From assembly GCF_009766005.1 (NCBI RefSeq), contig NZ_LMUK01000060.1, positions 593,267 to 657,266 of the forward strand: DNA of 64,000 nt. The letters are read 5' to 3'. The position numbers and the translations under genes are program-made. Of this stretch, positions 25,962-34,440 are shown in pieces; positions within the stretch are counted from its first letter, which is position 1, and each line of letters begins with the position of its first letter. The DNA comes from Bradyrhizobium sp. S69 (GTDB taxonomy: Bacteria > Pseudomonadota > Alphaproteobacteria > Rhizobiales > Xanthobacteraceae). The notes beneath the pieces were generated by a model. That model was not told the origin of the DNA. It worked only from the letters and a program-made list of their open reading frames with translations, and ran no database searches.

Positions 25962-26328
25962 CGACTGTCGCTCCGTTAAATTGGGACCGAAAATGCAGGT
26001 TGAACCCGCTAGTTATAGCGACCGGCGGCCTTGCGCAAGACCCATTTGTGATTTGGCCGACGCAACCGGCCCTGTTAACGGAAGCCGGGGCCAGGAGGCC
26101 GGAGCGTCCAGACATGCCCAGAAACGTCTCTGGCACTGTCCGCGACAAGAAATTGCTTCATAAAAAGTAAGCACTTCATTACAAGTCGAAAGGACGGGTT
26201 TTTCGCCCTCGCCAGACCACATTTGCGGTGACGTTGGCGAGTTGGATTTTCCGAACTTAGACAGCCTCCCCGGCAACGCGCGGCCGGTCGCCGCCGCGCC
26301 AAAAACGTTCACAACGCGAGTAAACTTG

Positions 26329-26958
26329 ATGTCATCTCCTTCGAACAAGATCGCGCTTTTTATCGATGGCGCCAACCTTTATGCGACCGCCAAGACTCTC
26401 GGCTTCGACATCGATTACAAACGTCTGCTTAAAGAATTTCAAAGCCGCGGCACCTTGGTACGCGCGTTCTATTACACGGCGATTATCGAGGATCAGGAAT
26501 ATTCGTCGATTCGTCCGTTGATCGACTGGCTCGACTACAACGGCTACACCGTGGTCACCAAGGCGACCAAGGAATTCATCGATGCCAGCGGCCGCCGCAA
26601 GGTCAAGGGCAACATGGACATCGAGCTCGCGGTCGATGCGATGGAGCTCGCCGAGCACGTCGATCAGATCGTGCTGTTTTCCGGCGATGGCGATTTCCGC
26701 TCGCTGGTCGAGGCGGTGCAACGCCGCGGCGTCCGGGTTACCGTGATCTCGACCATTTCGAGCCAGCCGCCGATGATCGCCGACGAATTGCGGCGCCAGG
26801 CCGACGTCTTCACCGACCTTGTGGAACTGCAATCCAAGCTCGGCCGCGACCCGTCCGAGCGTCCCGCCCCGCGCGAGCCGCGTCATCATGCGCCGCAATT
26901 CCTGCAGCGCGCGACCACCATGGCGCCGAGGGCTGATGACGACGACTTCGAGGACTAG
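26329..26958 (+). CDS. NYN-domain protein (LabA/DUF88 family)
   Basis: 209 residues. The NYN (PIN-like) nuclease motifs are visible: KIALFIDGANLYATAK with the first acidic residue, VKGNMDIELAVDAMELA, and VLFSGDGDFRSLVEAVQRRG. The tail is Pro/Arg/His-rich and ends in DDDDFED. It is probably a metal-dependent RNase acting on an unknown RNA. ATG 26329 starts directly at the domain; a longer frame from 26242 has poor support. It overlaps the next gene by 23 bases. Confidence 0.88.
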   Translation: MSSPSNKIALFIDGANLYATAKTLGFDIDYKRLLKEFQSRGTLVRAFYYTAIIEDQEYSSIRPLIDWLDYNGYTVVTKATKEFIDASGRRKVKGNMDIELAVDAMELAEHVDQIVLFSGDGDFRSLVEAVQRRGVRVTVISTISSQPPMIADELRRQADVFTDLVELQSKLGRDPSERPAPREPRHHAPQFLQRATTMAPRADDDDFED

Positions 26959-27634
26959 GAAAGTCAGCGCGAACGGCAAACCGCCGCTCGCCCTCACATT
27001 CCTCCCCGGCTCCGATCCCGATCGCAATTGCCCGCTCTGTCCAAGACTGGTGAGTTTCCGCGAGGAAGCGCGCGCGCGCCATCCTGAATGGTTCAATTCG
27101 CCGGTGCCGTCGTTTGGCGATCCCGCCGGTCGGCTCGCGATCGTCGGCCTCGCGCCCGGCATGCAGGGCGCCAACCGCACCGGGCGACCCTTTACCGGCG
27201 ATTACGCCGGAGACCTGCTGTATGCGACCCTGCTCGAATACGGCTTTGCCAAGGGCGTCTATCAGGCGCGCCCCGACGACGGCATGACACTGGTCGATTG
27301 CCGGATCATCAATGCAGTGAGTTGCGTGCCGCCGCAGAACAAGCCGCTGCCTGTGGAGATCAACACCTGCCGGCCATATCTGGTCGGAAAGATCGAGACC
27401 ATGTCCAATCTGCGCGCGATCGTGGTGTTGGGACGGATAGCGCACGATTCGACGTTGAAGGCGCTGGGCCTGCGCGCCGCGGCGGCGCCGTTTGGCCACG
27501 GCGCGATCCATCAGGCCGGCGCGCTGAAGCTTTACGACAGCTATCATTGCTCGCGTTACAACACCAATACGCGCGTGCTGACGCCCGACATGTTCCGCAG
27601 CGTGTTCGCGAAAGTGCGGGCGGATCTCGGTTAG
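26936..27634 (+). CDS. Family-5 uracil-DNA glycosylase (UDGb-type, Fe-S)
   Basis: 232 residues. The family-5 motifs are GLAPGMQGANRTGRPFTGD, NAVSCVPPQNKP and SYHCSRYNTNTRVLT. Cysteines in NCPLCPRL and elsewhere (NTCRPY) suit an Fe-S cluster. It removes uracil and related deaminated bases from DNA. ATG 26936 has GAGGG 5 bases upstream, overlapping the NYN gene, so the two are translationally coupled. Motif A lacks the usual catalytic Asp of family 1, as expected for UDGb. Confidence 0.9.
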   Translation: MTTTSRTRKVSANGKPPLALTFLPGSDPDRNCPLCPRLVSFREEARARHPEWFNSPVPSFGDPAGRLAIVGLAPGMQGANRTGRPFTGDYAGDLLYATLLEYGFAKGVYQARPDDGMTLVDCRIINAVSCVPPQNKPLPVEINTCRPYLVGKIETMSNLRAIVVLGRIAHDSTLKALGLRAAAAPFGHGAIHQAGALKLYDSYHCSRYNTNTRVLTPDMFRSVFAKVRADLG

Positions 27635-27656
27635 CTTCGAAAAGCCTGGAAGCCTC

Positions 27657-28805
27657 TCAACGCAGCCGTCGCGCCAAAGCCGCAACAAAACGGTCGACGT
27701 CGGCCTCGTCGTTGAAGACGTGCGGCGCAACGCGCAGGCGACCAAGACGCGCGGTGACGTAGATGCCTTCGGATGCAAGCCCCTCGATCAGCCCTTGCGG
27801 CATTGCCTGCGCGAAGGAGAGGCTCAGAATATGCGGCGCCCGCAACCGGCGATCCGCGATGGAGAAGCCGATCCCGCGAACGCCCTCGGCGATACGCTCC
27901 GTCAACAAAGCCAGACGCTGCGCGACGGCCAAGGCGCCCCACTCGGCCATCATTTCCATGCCGATCGCCGCCATCTCCATCGAGATAAAATGGTCACGCT
28001 CGCCCATGTCGAAACGCCGTGCATCTGCGACATAGCGAAGGTCCGTGAAATAGACCTCGTTCTCGGCGCGAACGTTGCGGCGGCCGGCCGCCGTCTGCTC
28101 CAGCGGCACGCCCCCCTGATGACGCTTCGCCAGATACATGAACGCCCGACCGTACGGGCCGAGCAGCCACTTGTACGTCGGAAAGATCACAAAGTCCGGG
28201 TCGAGACGGCTGACGTCCATCGTCAGCACGCCGGCGCTTTGCGTCGCGTCGATGAGAAAGACCGCCCCCTGCCGCTTCAGCACGGCGGCCACCGCATCGA
28301 CGTCGATCAGCCCCCCGTCCGACCAATGCACCGACGAGATCGAGGCCAGGCCGACCGGCGGCGCGCCCGGCCGCTCGATCGCGGCGAGAACCGCCGAGGT
28401 CCAGTCACCGTCGTCCGGCCGGCGCACCGTATCGACGGTAAATCCTTCCGCCTCCGCCCGCATCCGCCATTCGAGCACCGGGGAGGAATGATCGTCTTCC
28501 AGCACGATGACGCGGGCACCGCGGGCGATCGCAAATAGCTTCGCCGCCGTCGCGACGCCGTAGCTGACCGAAGGGATCAGCGCGACGTCGGCGGGATCGG
28601 CATGGATCAACGCGGCGGCAGCCGCGCGCGCGCGTTCGTGCTGCCGGTTCGCAAAGCCGGCGTCGAGCGTCCAGGGAGCGCCCTTGCGTCCCACCGCGGC
28701 GCAGCCGGCTTCCAGCGTTTTCAGCGGCAACGGGCTATAGGATGCCGAACTCAAATAGCAGATGTCGCGCGGCATCTCGAACAGGTGGCGCTGGGAGGCA
28801 AGCAT
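27657..28805 (-). CDS. Class V aminotransferase-like PLP enzyme
   Basis: 382 residues of the cysteine desulfurase/isopenicillin-N epimerase fold. SVSYGVATAAKLFAIARGA lines the cofactor phosphate, FLIDATQSAGVLTMDVSRL carries the PLP-contacting Asp, and FPTYKWLLGPYGRAFMYLA carries the Schiff-base lysine. The N-terminus (MLASQRHLFEMPRDICYLSS) is typical of this group. The substrate is not predictable; there is no Cys loop supporting a desulfurase. It is on the minus strand next to the peroxiredoxin gene (28 bp). Confidence 0.85.
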   Translation of the reverse strand: MLASQRHLFEMPRDICYLSSASYSPLPLKTLEAGCAAVGRKGAPWTLDAGFANRQHERARAAAAALIHADPADVALIPSVSYGVATAAKLFAIARGARVIVLEDDHSSPVLEWRMRAEAEGFTVDTVRRPDDGDWTSAVLAAIERPGAPPVGLASISSVHWSDGGLIDVDAVAAVLKRQGAVFLIDATQSAGVLTMDVSRLDPDFVIFPTYKWLLGPYGRAFMYLAKRHQGGVPLEQTAAGRRNVRAENEVYFTDLRYVADARRFDMGERDHFISMEMAAIGMEMMAEWGALAVAQRLALLTERIAEGVRGIGFSIADRRLRAPHILSLSFAQAMPQGLIEGLASEGIYVTARLGRLRVAPHVFNDEADVDRFVAALARRLR

Positions 28806-28833
28806 TGGATTCTCTTGGCTGGAAAGAGCGCCG

Positions 28834-29409
28834 CTAAACCGGATTGTGCTTCAGCCACTCCAGCACATCACCGGCGTTTTGATCGGGTGGAAACACCGGA
28901 TAGAACACATGCGTGATACGCCCGTCGTCGACGATCAGCGCCAGCCGCTTGATCAGGGTCAGGCCTGCCACCTGCATGGTCGGCAGCCTGAGCGCCTCGG
29001 TCAGCAACAGCTTTTCATCCGACAGAACCGGGAACGGCAGATGCAGCCGTGACGCCATTTCGGTTTGGTAGGTGTTGTCCTGGGTCGACAGGCCGAAGAC
29101 GTGGGCAGCGCCCGCGGCCTTCAATTCGGCGAACAGATCACGGAACGCACAGGTCTGCGGCGTGCAGCCGCGCGCGCCCGGGATCATGTCCCAGTCGTCG
29201 ACCAGGCCGATCTTGCCGGGCTCGCCGGTCCGGGGATAGCCGAACACCACGGTGCGGCCCGGCAGCGTCGACAGCGTCACCGACGTATCATCGGTCGCGA
29301 GCAGGCCGAGCGGCGGAATCGTCATGCCGACAAGATGCTTCGCCGCGCCATCATCGGCGGGTGCCGGGATTTTGCTCCAGTCGACGTCGAGCAGGTTTGA
29401 TTGAGACAT
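28834..29409 (-). CDS. Peroxiredoxin (AhpC/TSA superfamily)
   Basis: 191 residues. The thioredoxin fold begins at about residue 27 (GMTIPPLGLLATDDTSVTLS). The peroxidatic cysteine is Cys82 in GCTPQTCAFRD with Cys87 as likely partner. An insertion of about 18 residues (RTGEPGKIGLVDDWDMIPGA) sits between the beta strand VVFGYP and the Cys loop, where PrxQ proteins have a short PKDDTPG turn. A strong thioredoxin-fold end follows (RITHVFYPVFPPDQNA). It reduces peroxides in the cytosol with thiol donors. Confidence 0.87.
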   Translation of the reverse strand: MSQSNLLDVDWSKIPAPADDGAAKHLVGMTIPPLGLLATDDTSVTLSTLPGRTVVFGYPRTGEPGKIGLVDDWDMIPGARGCTPQTCAFRDLFAELKAAGAAHVFGLSTQDNTYQTEMASRLHLPFPVLSDEKLLLTEALRLPTMQVAGLTLIKRLALIVDDGRITHVFYPVFPPDQNAGDVLEWLKHNPV

Positions 29410-29427
29410 TGGTTCGATCCTCTAGGT

Positions 29428-29497
29428 GGCGAATGGCGAGCGGTGAATAGAGGCGAAGGTAGTCTCCCATTCGCCATTCGCTACTCCCCTATTCGCC
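29428..29497. repeat. Inverted repeat of GCGAATGGCGA units
   Basis: GCGAATGGCGA (29429-29439) and TCGCCATTCGC (29471-29481) are perfect 11-bp arms. Further partial units (TGAATAG, CTATTCGCC) flank them. It fills the gap between the smpB stop and the peroxiredoxin start and looks like a dispersed repeat. Confidence 0.6.
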
Positions 29498-29500
29498 GCT

Positions 29501-29974
29501 TTATCCCCGCGCCCGCAGCAGGCGGCCCTTCTCGCGGCCCCAGTCGCGTTTCTTCTCGCTCTCTCGCTTGTCGTGCAGCTTCTTGCCCTTGGCGACCGCC
29601 AGCAACAGCTTGGCGCGACCGCGCTCGTTGAAATAGAGCTTGAGCGGGATCAGCGTCATGCCGTCGCGATCGACCGCGCCCATCAGCTTGTTGATCTGCT
29701 TTCGGTGCAGCAACAGCTTGCGCGGCCGTTTCGGCTCGTGGTTGAAGCGGTTGGCCTGCAGATATTCCGGGATATTGGCGTTGATCAGCCAAATCTCGCC
29801 ATCCTTGGTATCCGCATAGGATTCCGCGATCGTGGTCTTGCCGTTGCGGATCGATTTGACCTCGGTCCCGGTCAGCGCGATCCCGGCCTCAAGCGTGTCC
29901 TCGATCGCATAGTTGAAGCGGGCCTTGCGGTTTTCGGCGACAACCTTGATCGGGCGTTCGTTCTTCTCGGCCAC
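29501..29974 (-). CDS. smpB: SsrA-binding protein SmpB
   Basis: 157 residues. ENRKARFNYAIEDTLEAGIA, LTGTEVKSIRNGKTTIAESY and KKLHDKRESEKKRDWGREKG are the standard SmpB regions: an OB-fold core and a basic C-terminal tail that inserts into the ribosomal A site. It delivers tmRNA to stalled ribosomes. The start ATG overlaps nothing but follows mscL by one base, so it is in the mscL transcript. Confidence 0.96.
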   Translation of the reverse strand: MAEKNERPIKVVAENRKARFNYAIEDTLEAGIALTGTEVKSIRNGKTTIAESYADTKDGEIWLINANIPEYLQANRFNHEPKRPRKLLLHRKQINKLMGAVDRDGMTLIPLKLYFNERGRAKLLLAVAKGKKLHDKRESEKKRDWGREKGRLLRARG

Positions 29975-29975
29975 A

Positions 29976-30392
29976 TCAAGCCTTCTTCAAGAGATCGCGA
30001 ATCTCGGTGAGCAATTCTTCCTCGCGGGTCGGCTTCGGCGGCGCGGCCGGGGCTGCGGCATCCTTCCGCTTCAGCTTGTTCATGCCACGAATGACCATGA
30101 ACAGCACGAAAGCGACGATGAGGAAGTTGATCGTCAGGGTCAGGAAGTTGCCCCAGGCCAGCACCGCGCCCTGCTTCTTGGCGTCGGCGAGATTGCCCGC
30201 CGTCACCGCCTTCGACAGGCCGGTGAAATAATTGGAAAAGTCGAGGCCGCCGGTGATCGAGCCGATGATCGGCATGATGATATCACTGACCAGCGAGGCC
30301 ACGATGCCACCGAAGGCAGCGCCGATGATGACACCGACCGCGAGATCGACCACGTTGCCCTTCATCGCGAAGTCACGGAATTCCTTGAGCAT
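29976..30392 (-). CDS. mscL: Large-conductance mechanosensitive channel MscL
   Basis: 138 residues. MLKEFRDFAMKGNVVDLAVG is the N-terminal amphipathic helix and first transmembrane helix; the second helix is NFLIVAFVLFMVIRGMNKL. A PAAPPKPTREEELLTEIRDLL bundle closes the C-terminus. It forms a homopentameric emergency valve against hypo-osmotic shock. It lies just upstream of smpB (1-bp gap). Confidence 0.96.
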   Translation of the reverse strand: MLKEFRDFAMKGNVVDLAVGVIIGAAFGGIVASLVSDIIMPIIGSITGGLDFSNYFTGLSKAVTAGNLADAKKQGAVLAWGNFLTLTINFLIVAFVLFMVIRGMNKLKRKDAAAPAAPPKPTREEELLTEIRDLLKKA

Positions 30393-30448
30393 CTGCTACC
30401 CCTTTGCCTCTGCGGTATGTAACGAAACGTTCACGGCAAACTCGAATC

Positions 30449-31339
30449 CTAGTTGATCAGTCCTGCGTGCACCATCGCGCTGCGTACCGCCACGCGCGTG
30501 GGCTCCGATACCGGCACCATCGGCAGACGCAGTTTCTCATCCATCTTGCCCAGCAGCGACAGCGCGTATTTCACCGGAGCGGGATTGGATTCGATGAAGA
30601 GATTGGTGTGCAGCGGCATCAGCTTGTCGTGCACCTTGAGCGCGGCGGCGACGTCGCCCTTCTGCCAGGCCGAGTGAAATTCGGCGCATAGCCGCGGCGC
30701 GACGTTGGAGGTGACGGAAATGCAGCCATGCCCGCCATGCGCCATGTAACCGAGCACGGTGGCGTCCTCGCCCGACAACTGGTTGAAATCCTCGCCGAGC
30801 GCCGCGCGCTGCTGCGACACCCGCACCATGCTTGCGGTCGCATCCTTGACGCCGGCGATGTTCTTCAGTTCGAACAACCGCGCCATGGTGTCCACGCTCA
30901 TGTCGATCACCGAGCGCGGCGGAATGTTGTAGATGATGATCGGAATCCCGATCGCATCGTTGATCGCCTTGAAGTGCTGGTACATGCCTTCCTGGGTCGG
31001 CTTGTTGTAGTAGGGCGTCACCACCAGCACCGCGCTAGCGCCCGCCTTCTCCGCATGCTGCGCCAGCTCAATGGCTTCCTTGGTCGAGTTGGAGCCCGCG
31101 CCGGCGATCACGGGCACCCGGCCCTTGGCCTCCTCGATGCACCATTCGACCACGCGCTTGTGCTCGTCATGGCTCACGGTCGGGCTTTCGCCGGTGGTGC
31201 CGACCGGCACCAGGCCGTTGGTCCCCTCGGCGATCTGCCAGTTGACGAGGGAACGAAAGGCCGCCTCGTCCAGCGAGCCGTTTTTGAAGGGCGTGACCAA
31301 GGCGGTGAATGAGCCCCGAAAATTCGTCTTGGCTGCCAT
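30449..31339 (-). CDS. dapA: 4-hydroxy-tetrahydrodipicolinate synthase
   Basis: 296 residues. The barrel carries PVGTTGESPTVSHDEH (pyruvate-binding loop), Tyr138 in IIIYNIPPRS and the Schiff-base lysine Lys165 in IAGVKDATAS. It condenses pyruvate and aspartate semialdehyde in the lysine/diaminopimelate pathway. ATG 31339 has a strong GGAGGAAG ribosome-binding site 6 bases upstream; the frame to 31390 has none. Divergent from the lytic transglycosylase gene. Confidence 0.95.
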   Translation of the reverse strand: MAAKTNFRGSFTALVTPFKNGSLDEAAFRSLVNWQIAEGTNGLVPVGTTGESPTVSHDEHKRVVEWCIEEAKGRVPVIAGAGSNSTKEAIELAQHAEKAGASAVLVVTPYYNKPTQEGMYQHFKAINDAIGIPIIIYNIPPRSVIDMSVDTMARLFELKNIAGVKDATASMVRVSQQRAALGEDFNQLSGEDATVLGYMAHGGHGCISVTSNVAPRLCAEFHSAWQKGDVAAALKVHDKLMPLHTNLFIESNPAPVKYALSLLGKMDEKLRLPMVPVSEPTRVAVRSAMVHAGLIN

Positions 31340-31569
31340 GGACTTCCTCCGAACGCGCCTTGAATGTTGTCTGAACCGATAAGGGACCAACTCATATCGG
31401 TTCTGGGGTCCCTGCGAAAGGCCCGCGCAAGCCCGGGTCCCGGCCGCGATTTTGCCGTGGTGATGGTGCAGACACCAGAAAAGCCCAGCGTAATTAGTAT
31501 TTTGTCCACATATTCAAGCAAATAGACATTGTGCCCAGGGGAATCGATGATTCGCCGCGAAGGAATGCC

Positions 31570-34194
31570 GTGACCCAGTCCGCCCGCGCAGCCGCTTTGC
31601 GATCGACGGCGTTGTCGATGAGCCTGTCGCTGGCCTTGTCGGTCAGCGTGGCAACCGGCCTGGCACTGACCAGCGGATTACCGGCATACGCTCAAACGTC
31701 GACCCAGCCCGACGCCGCCAAGCCGGATGCGTCGAAGTCGGATAAATCGAAGTCCGATAAATCCAAGTCGGATACTTTCAAGTCGGATACTTCCAAATCC
31801 AAACCGTCCAAATCCGAGGCTTCCAAATCCGAGGCTTCCAAGTCAGATACCTCCAAATCCAAGGCGGCCAAATCTGAAGCCTCAAAGTCTGAAGCCGCGA
31901 AATCTGAATCTGCCAAATCCAAAGCCGCCAAACCGGAAGCCGGCAAGTCAGCGGCCAAATCTGAAACTGGCAAATCTGAAACGACGAAGCATAAGACGGC
32001 CAAGACCGACGCCAAGCCCAAGGCTTCCAAGCTAGAGGCTTCCAAGTCAGAGGCTACCAAATTAGAGGCCGGCAAGTTAGAGGTTCCCAGGCCGAAGACG
32101 GGGCCGGCCGGCCATGACGCCGGTTCCACGGGCAAAGCGAGCGAGGCCAAGACCGAGGCCAAGAGCTCTGCGAAAAATGTCGGCTCCCGCGCGCCGCCCG
32201 GGATCGAGGCCGCGACCCGCCAGCACGCAACGCTGCCGCCGGCGCGCAAGCCGACGATCCCGGCCGCGATGGCCGCGACGTCGTCGACCTCGCAAGCCGA
32301 CACCGAGGCGCTGGCAAATGTCGTCGAGCTGGTGGGCAAACATCGGCCCGACGATGCGACCCAGTCCGAAGCCACGATATCGGACCCGGTTGCAAAGAAG
32401 CTCGCGGAGTGGATCGTGCTGCGCAGCGACAACAATAATGCGTCGGTCGAGCGCTACGCCACCTTCATCGCCGCCAACCCAAGCTGGCCTTCGCAGTCGT
32501 TCCTGCGCCGGCGCCTGGAGGCGGCGCTGTGGGACGACCATCGCGACGACGCCACCGTGTGGTCGTGGTTCGCAAACGAGTCACCGGTGTCGGCCAAAGG
32601 CAAGTTCGCGCTGGCACGCGTGATGATCGGCCGCGGCGAACGAGCCAATGCCGAGCGCCTGGTACGCGACGCCTGGCGAAACGATTCGATGTCCGAGGAC
32701 ACCGAGAACACCGCGCTCGATCTGTTCGGTGCGCTGCTGACGCCGGGCGATCAAAAGGCGCGGATGGATCTGATGCTGTACGGCACGGATCAGGAGGCCG
32801 CGGCGCTGCGCGCGGCGAAGCGGCTCGGCAGCGGCGAAGTCGCCCTCGCCAAGGCGCGGATCGCCTCCAATCATAAATCCTCCAACACCAGGGCGCTGCT
32901 CGAGGAAGTGCCGCACGAATTGCGCGGCGACGCCGGTTACCTCTTCAGCAAGATCCAGTTGCTCCGCCGCGAGGAGAAATTCGCGGAGGCCGCCGAGCTG
33001 ATGATGAGCGCGCCCAGGGATCCGGGCCGGCTCTACAATGTCGATGAATGGTGGATCGAGCGCCGCCTGCTGGCGCGCAAGATGCTCGACGTCAACGAGA
33101 TCCGCACCGCCTATCTGATCGCGCGCGACGCGGCACTTCCCGCGCGCGACATCTACAAGACCGAGCAGGAGTTCACCGCGGGCTGGATTGCGCTGCGCTT
33201 CCTGAACGATCCGGCGACGGCCACGCAGCATTTTGCGCGCATCGGCGTCGGCAGCGTCAACCCGACCGCGCTGGCGCGGGCCGGCTATTGGCAAGGCCGG
33301 GCTGCCGAAGCCGCCGGCCGCTCCCAGGAGGCGCGCGCGGCCTACGCGGCGGCGGCGGAACAATCGACCAGCTATTATGGTCAGTTGGCGCGTGCGAAGC
33401 TCGGCCTGCCGCAGATCGAACTGAATGGCGTGCCGGCCGCACGCGGCCGTGGCATCGAGCGGCTTGAAGTCGTTCGCGCGGTGCAATTGCTGTATGCGCT
33501 CGACGAGCGCGAGCTCGCGATCCCGATCCTGGGCGATATGGGTGACAATGGCGATCCCGATGCGCTGGTGGGCCTTGGCGAACTGGCGGCGCGCAACGGC
33601 GATGCGCGCGGCATGCTGCTGCTCGGCAAGGCCGCGCTCAATCGCGGGCTGCCGTTTGATTTCTACGCCTACCCCGTCAATGGCATCCCGCCGTTCAGAT
33701 CGATCGGACCCGACGTCGAGCAGAGCGTGATCTTTGCGATCGCGCGGCAGGAAAGCGCCTTCAACCCCGCCGTGGTGTCGCCGGCGCAAGCCTACGGACT
33801 GATGCAGGTCACGCCGGACGCAGGCCGCTATGTCTGCAAGAAATACGGCGCCAATTTCGATCTCGGCCGGATGAAGAGCGATCCGGTCTATAATGCCGCG
33901 CTCGGTGCCGCTGAACTCGGCGGCCTGCTCGAGGATTATCGCGGCTCCTACATCATGACCTTCGCGGCCTACAATGCCGGGCGCGGCAGCGTCAAAAAAT
34001 GGATCGATCGCTACGGCGATCCGCGCGACCCCAAGGTCGATGCGGTCGATTGGGTCGAACAGATTCCGTTCTCCGAGACCCGCAATTACGTGCAGCGGAT
34101 CATGGAGAACCTGCAGGTCTATCGCGCCCGCTTCGGCGGCGGAACGCGGCTTCAGATCGAAGCCGACCTGCACCGCGGCGCCAACGTCGAATAG
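31570..34194 (+). CDS. Soluble lytic murein transglycosylase (Slt-type) with Lys/Ser repeat region
   Basis: 874 residues. GTG 31570 follows AGGAA by 4 bases and gives a clean signal peptide ending PAYA-Q, unlike the upstream ATG. Residues about 51-172 are a pentapeptide-repeat region of K-S-(E/D)-A-S type, then a linker. The helical superhelix of Slt-type enzymes runs from about 230 to 680, and the catalytic SLT domain is at the C-terminus: Glu728 in RQESAFNP, then AYGLMQVTPDAGRYVC and AAYNAGRGSVKKWI. It cleaves peptidoglycan glycan strands in the periplasm. The lysine-rich insert is unusual for this family. Confidence 0.92.
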   Translation: MTQSARAAALRSTALSMSLSLALSVSVATGLALTSGLPAYAQTSTQPDAAKPDASKSDKSKSDKSKSDTFKSDTSKSKPSKSEASKSEASKSDTSKSKAAKSEASKSEAAKSESAKSKAAKPEAGKSAAKSETGKSETTKHKTAKTDAKPKASKLEASKSEATKLEAGKLEVPRPKTGPAGHDAGSTGKASEAKTEAKSSAKNVGSRAPPGIEAATRQHATLPPARKPTIPAAMAATSSTSQADTEALANVVELVGKHRPDDATQSEATISDPVAKKLAEWIVLRSDNNNASVERYATFIAANPSWPSQSFLRRRLEAALWDDHRDDATVWSWFANESPVSAKGKFALARVMIGRGERANAERLVRDAWRNDSMSEDTENTALDLFGALLTPGDQKARMDLMLYGTDQEAAALRAAKRLGSGEVALAKARIASNHKSSNTRALLEEVPHELRGDAGYLFSKIQLLRREEKFAEAAELMMSAPRDPGRLYNVDEWWIERRLLARKMLDVNEIRTAYLIARDAALPARDIYKTEQEFTAGWIALRFLNDPATATQHFARIGVGSVNPTALARAGYWQGRAAEAAGRSQEARAAYAAAAEQSTSYYGQLARAKLGLPQIELNGVPAARGRGIERLEVVRAVQLLYALDERELAIPILGDMGDNGDPDALVGLGELAARNGDARGMLLLGKAALNRGLPFDFYAYPVNGIPPFRSIGPDVEQSVIFAIARQESAFNPAVVSPAQAYGLMQVTPDAGRYVCKKYGANFDLGRMKSDPVYNAALGAAELGGLLEDYRGSYIMTFAAYNAGRGSVKKWIDRYGDPRDPKVDAVDWVEQIPFSETRNYVQRIMENLQVYRARFGGGTRLQIEADLHRGANVE
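31720..32085 (+). repeat. 15-bp tandem repeats encoding KS(E/D)xS pentapeptides
   Basis: About 24 units of 15 bp, for example CCAAATCCGAGGCTT, tandemly repeated with substitutions and a few short units. They encode KSDKS, KSEAS, KSKAA and similar pentapeptides inside the transglycosylase. The in-frame 15-bp period means unit number can change without frameshift. Serine-lysine stretches here are highly basic and presumably disordered. Confidence 0.95.
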
Positions 34195-34364
34195 GACCGC
34201 AGGTTTCGTCGGCCGCTGGACGTGACCGTGGGCAGCCGGCTCGTGGATTTTTTGCCACGGGCTCCTGAACCGTCGGACCTGCCGCTTGATGCCGATCAAT
34301 CGTTTTAAAAACCACGCGCCATGGACCACGTCGTCCAAAACGCCCCTGCTCCGGCATCATGTCG

Positions 34365-34400
34365 ACAAAGAAAAACCCCCGGCAGTTTCCTGCCGAGGGT
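34365..34400 (-). terminator. Rho-independent terminator after the porin gene
   Basis: CCCTCGGCAGG / CCTGCCGGGGG stem (34376-34400) is followed on the minus strand by GGTTTTTCTTTG. It ends about 40 bases after the porin stop at 34441. A strong terminator fits a highly expressed porin. The other bases of 34195-34440 hold nothing recognisable. Confidence 0.85.
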
Positions 34401-34440
34401 CTATTCTCAAACCGTTTTCGTTCTTGTGGAACGAACCCGA

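Noticed and set aside
32581..34338. 585-residue minus-strand frame opposite the transglycosylase
   Set aside because: Shadow of a gene whose catalytic SLT domain is well supported on the plus strand.
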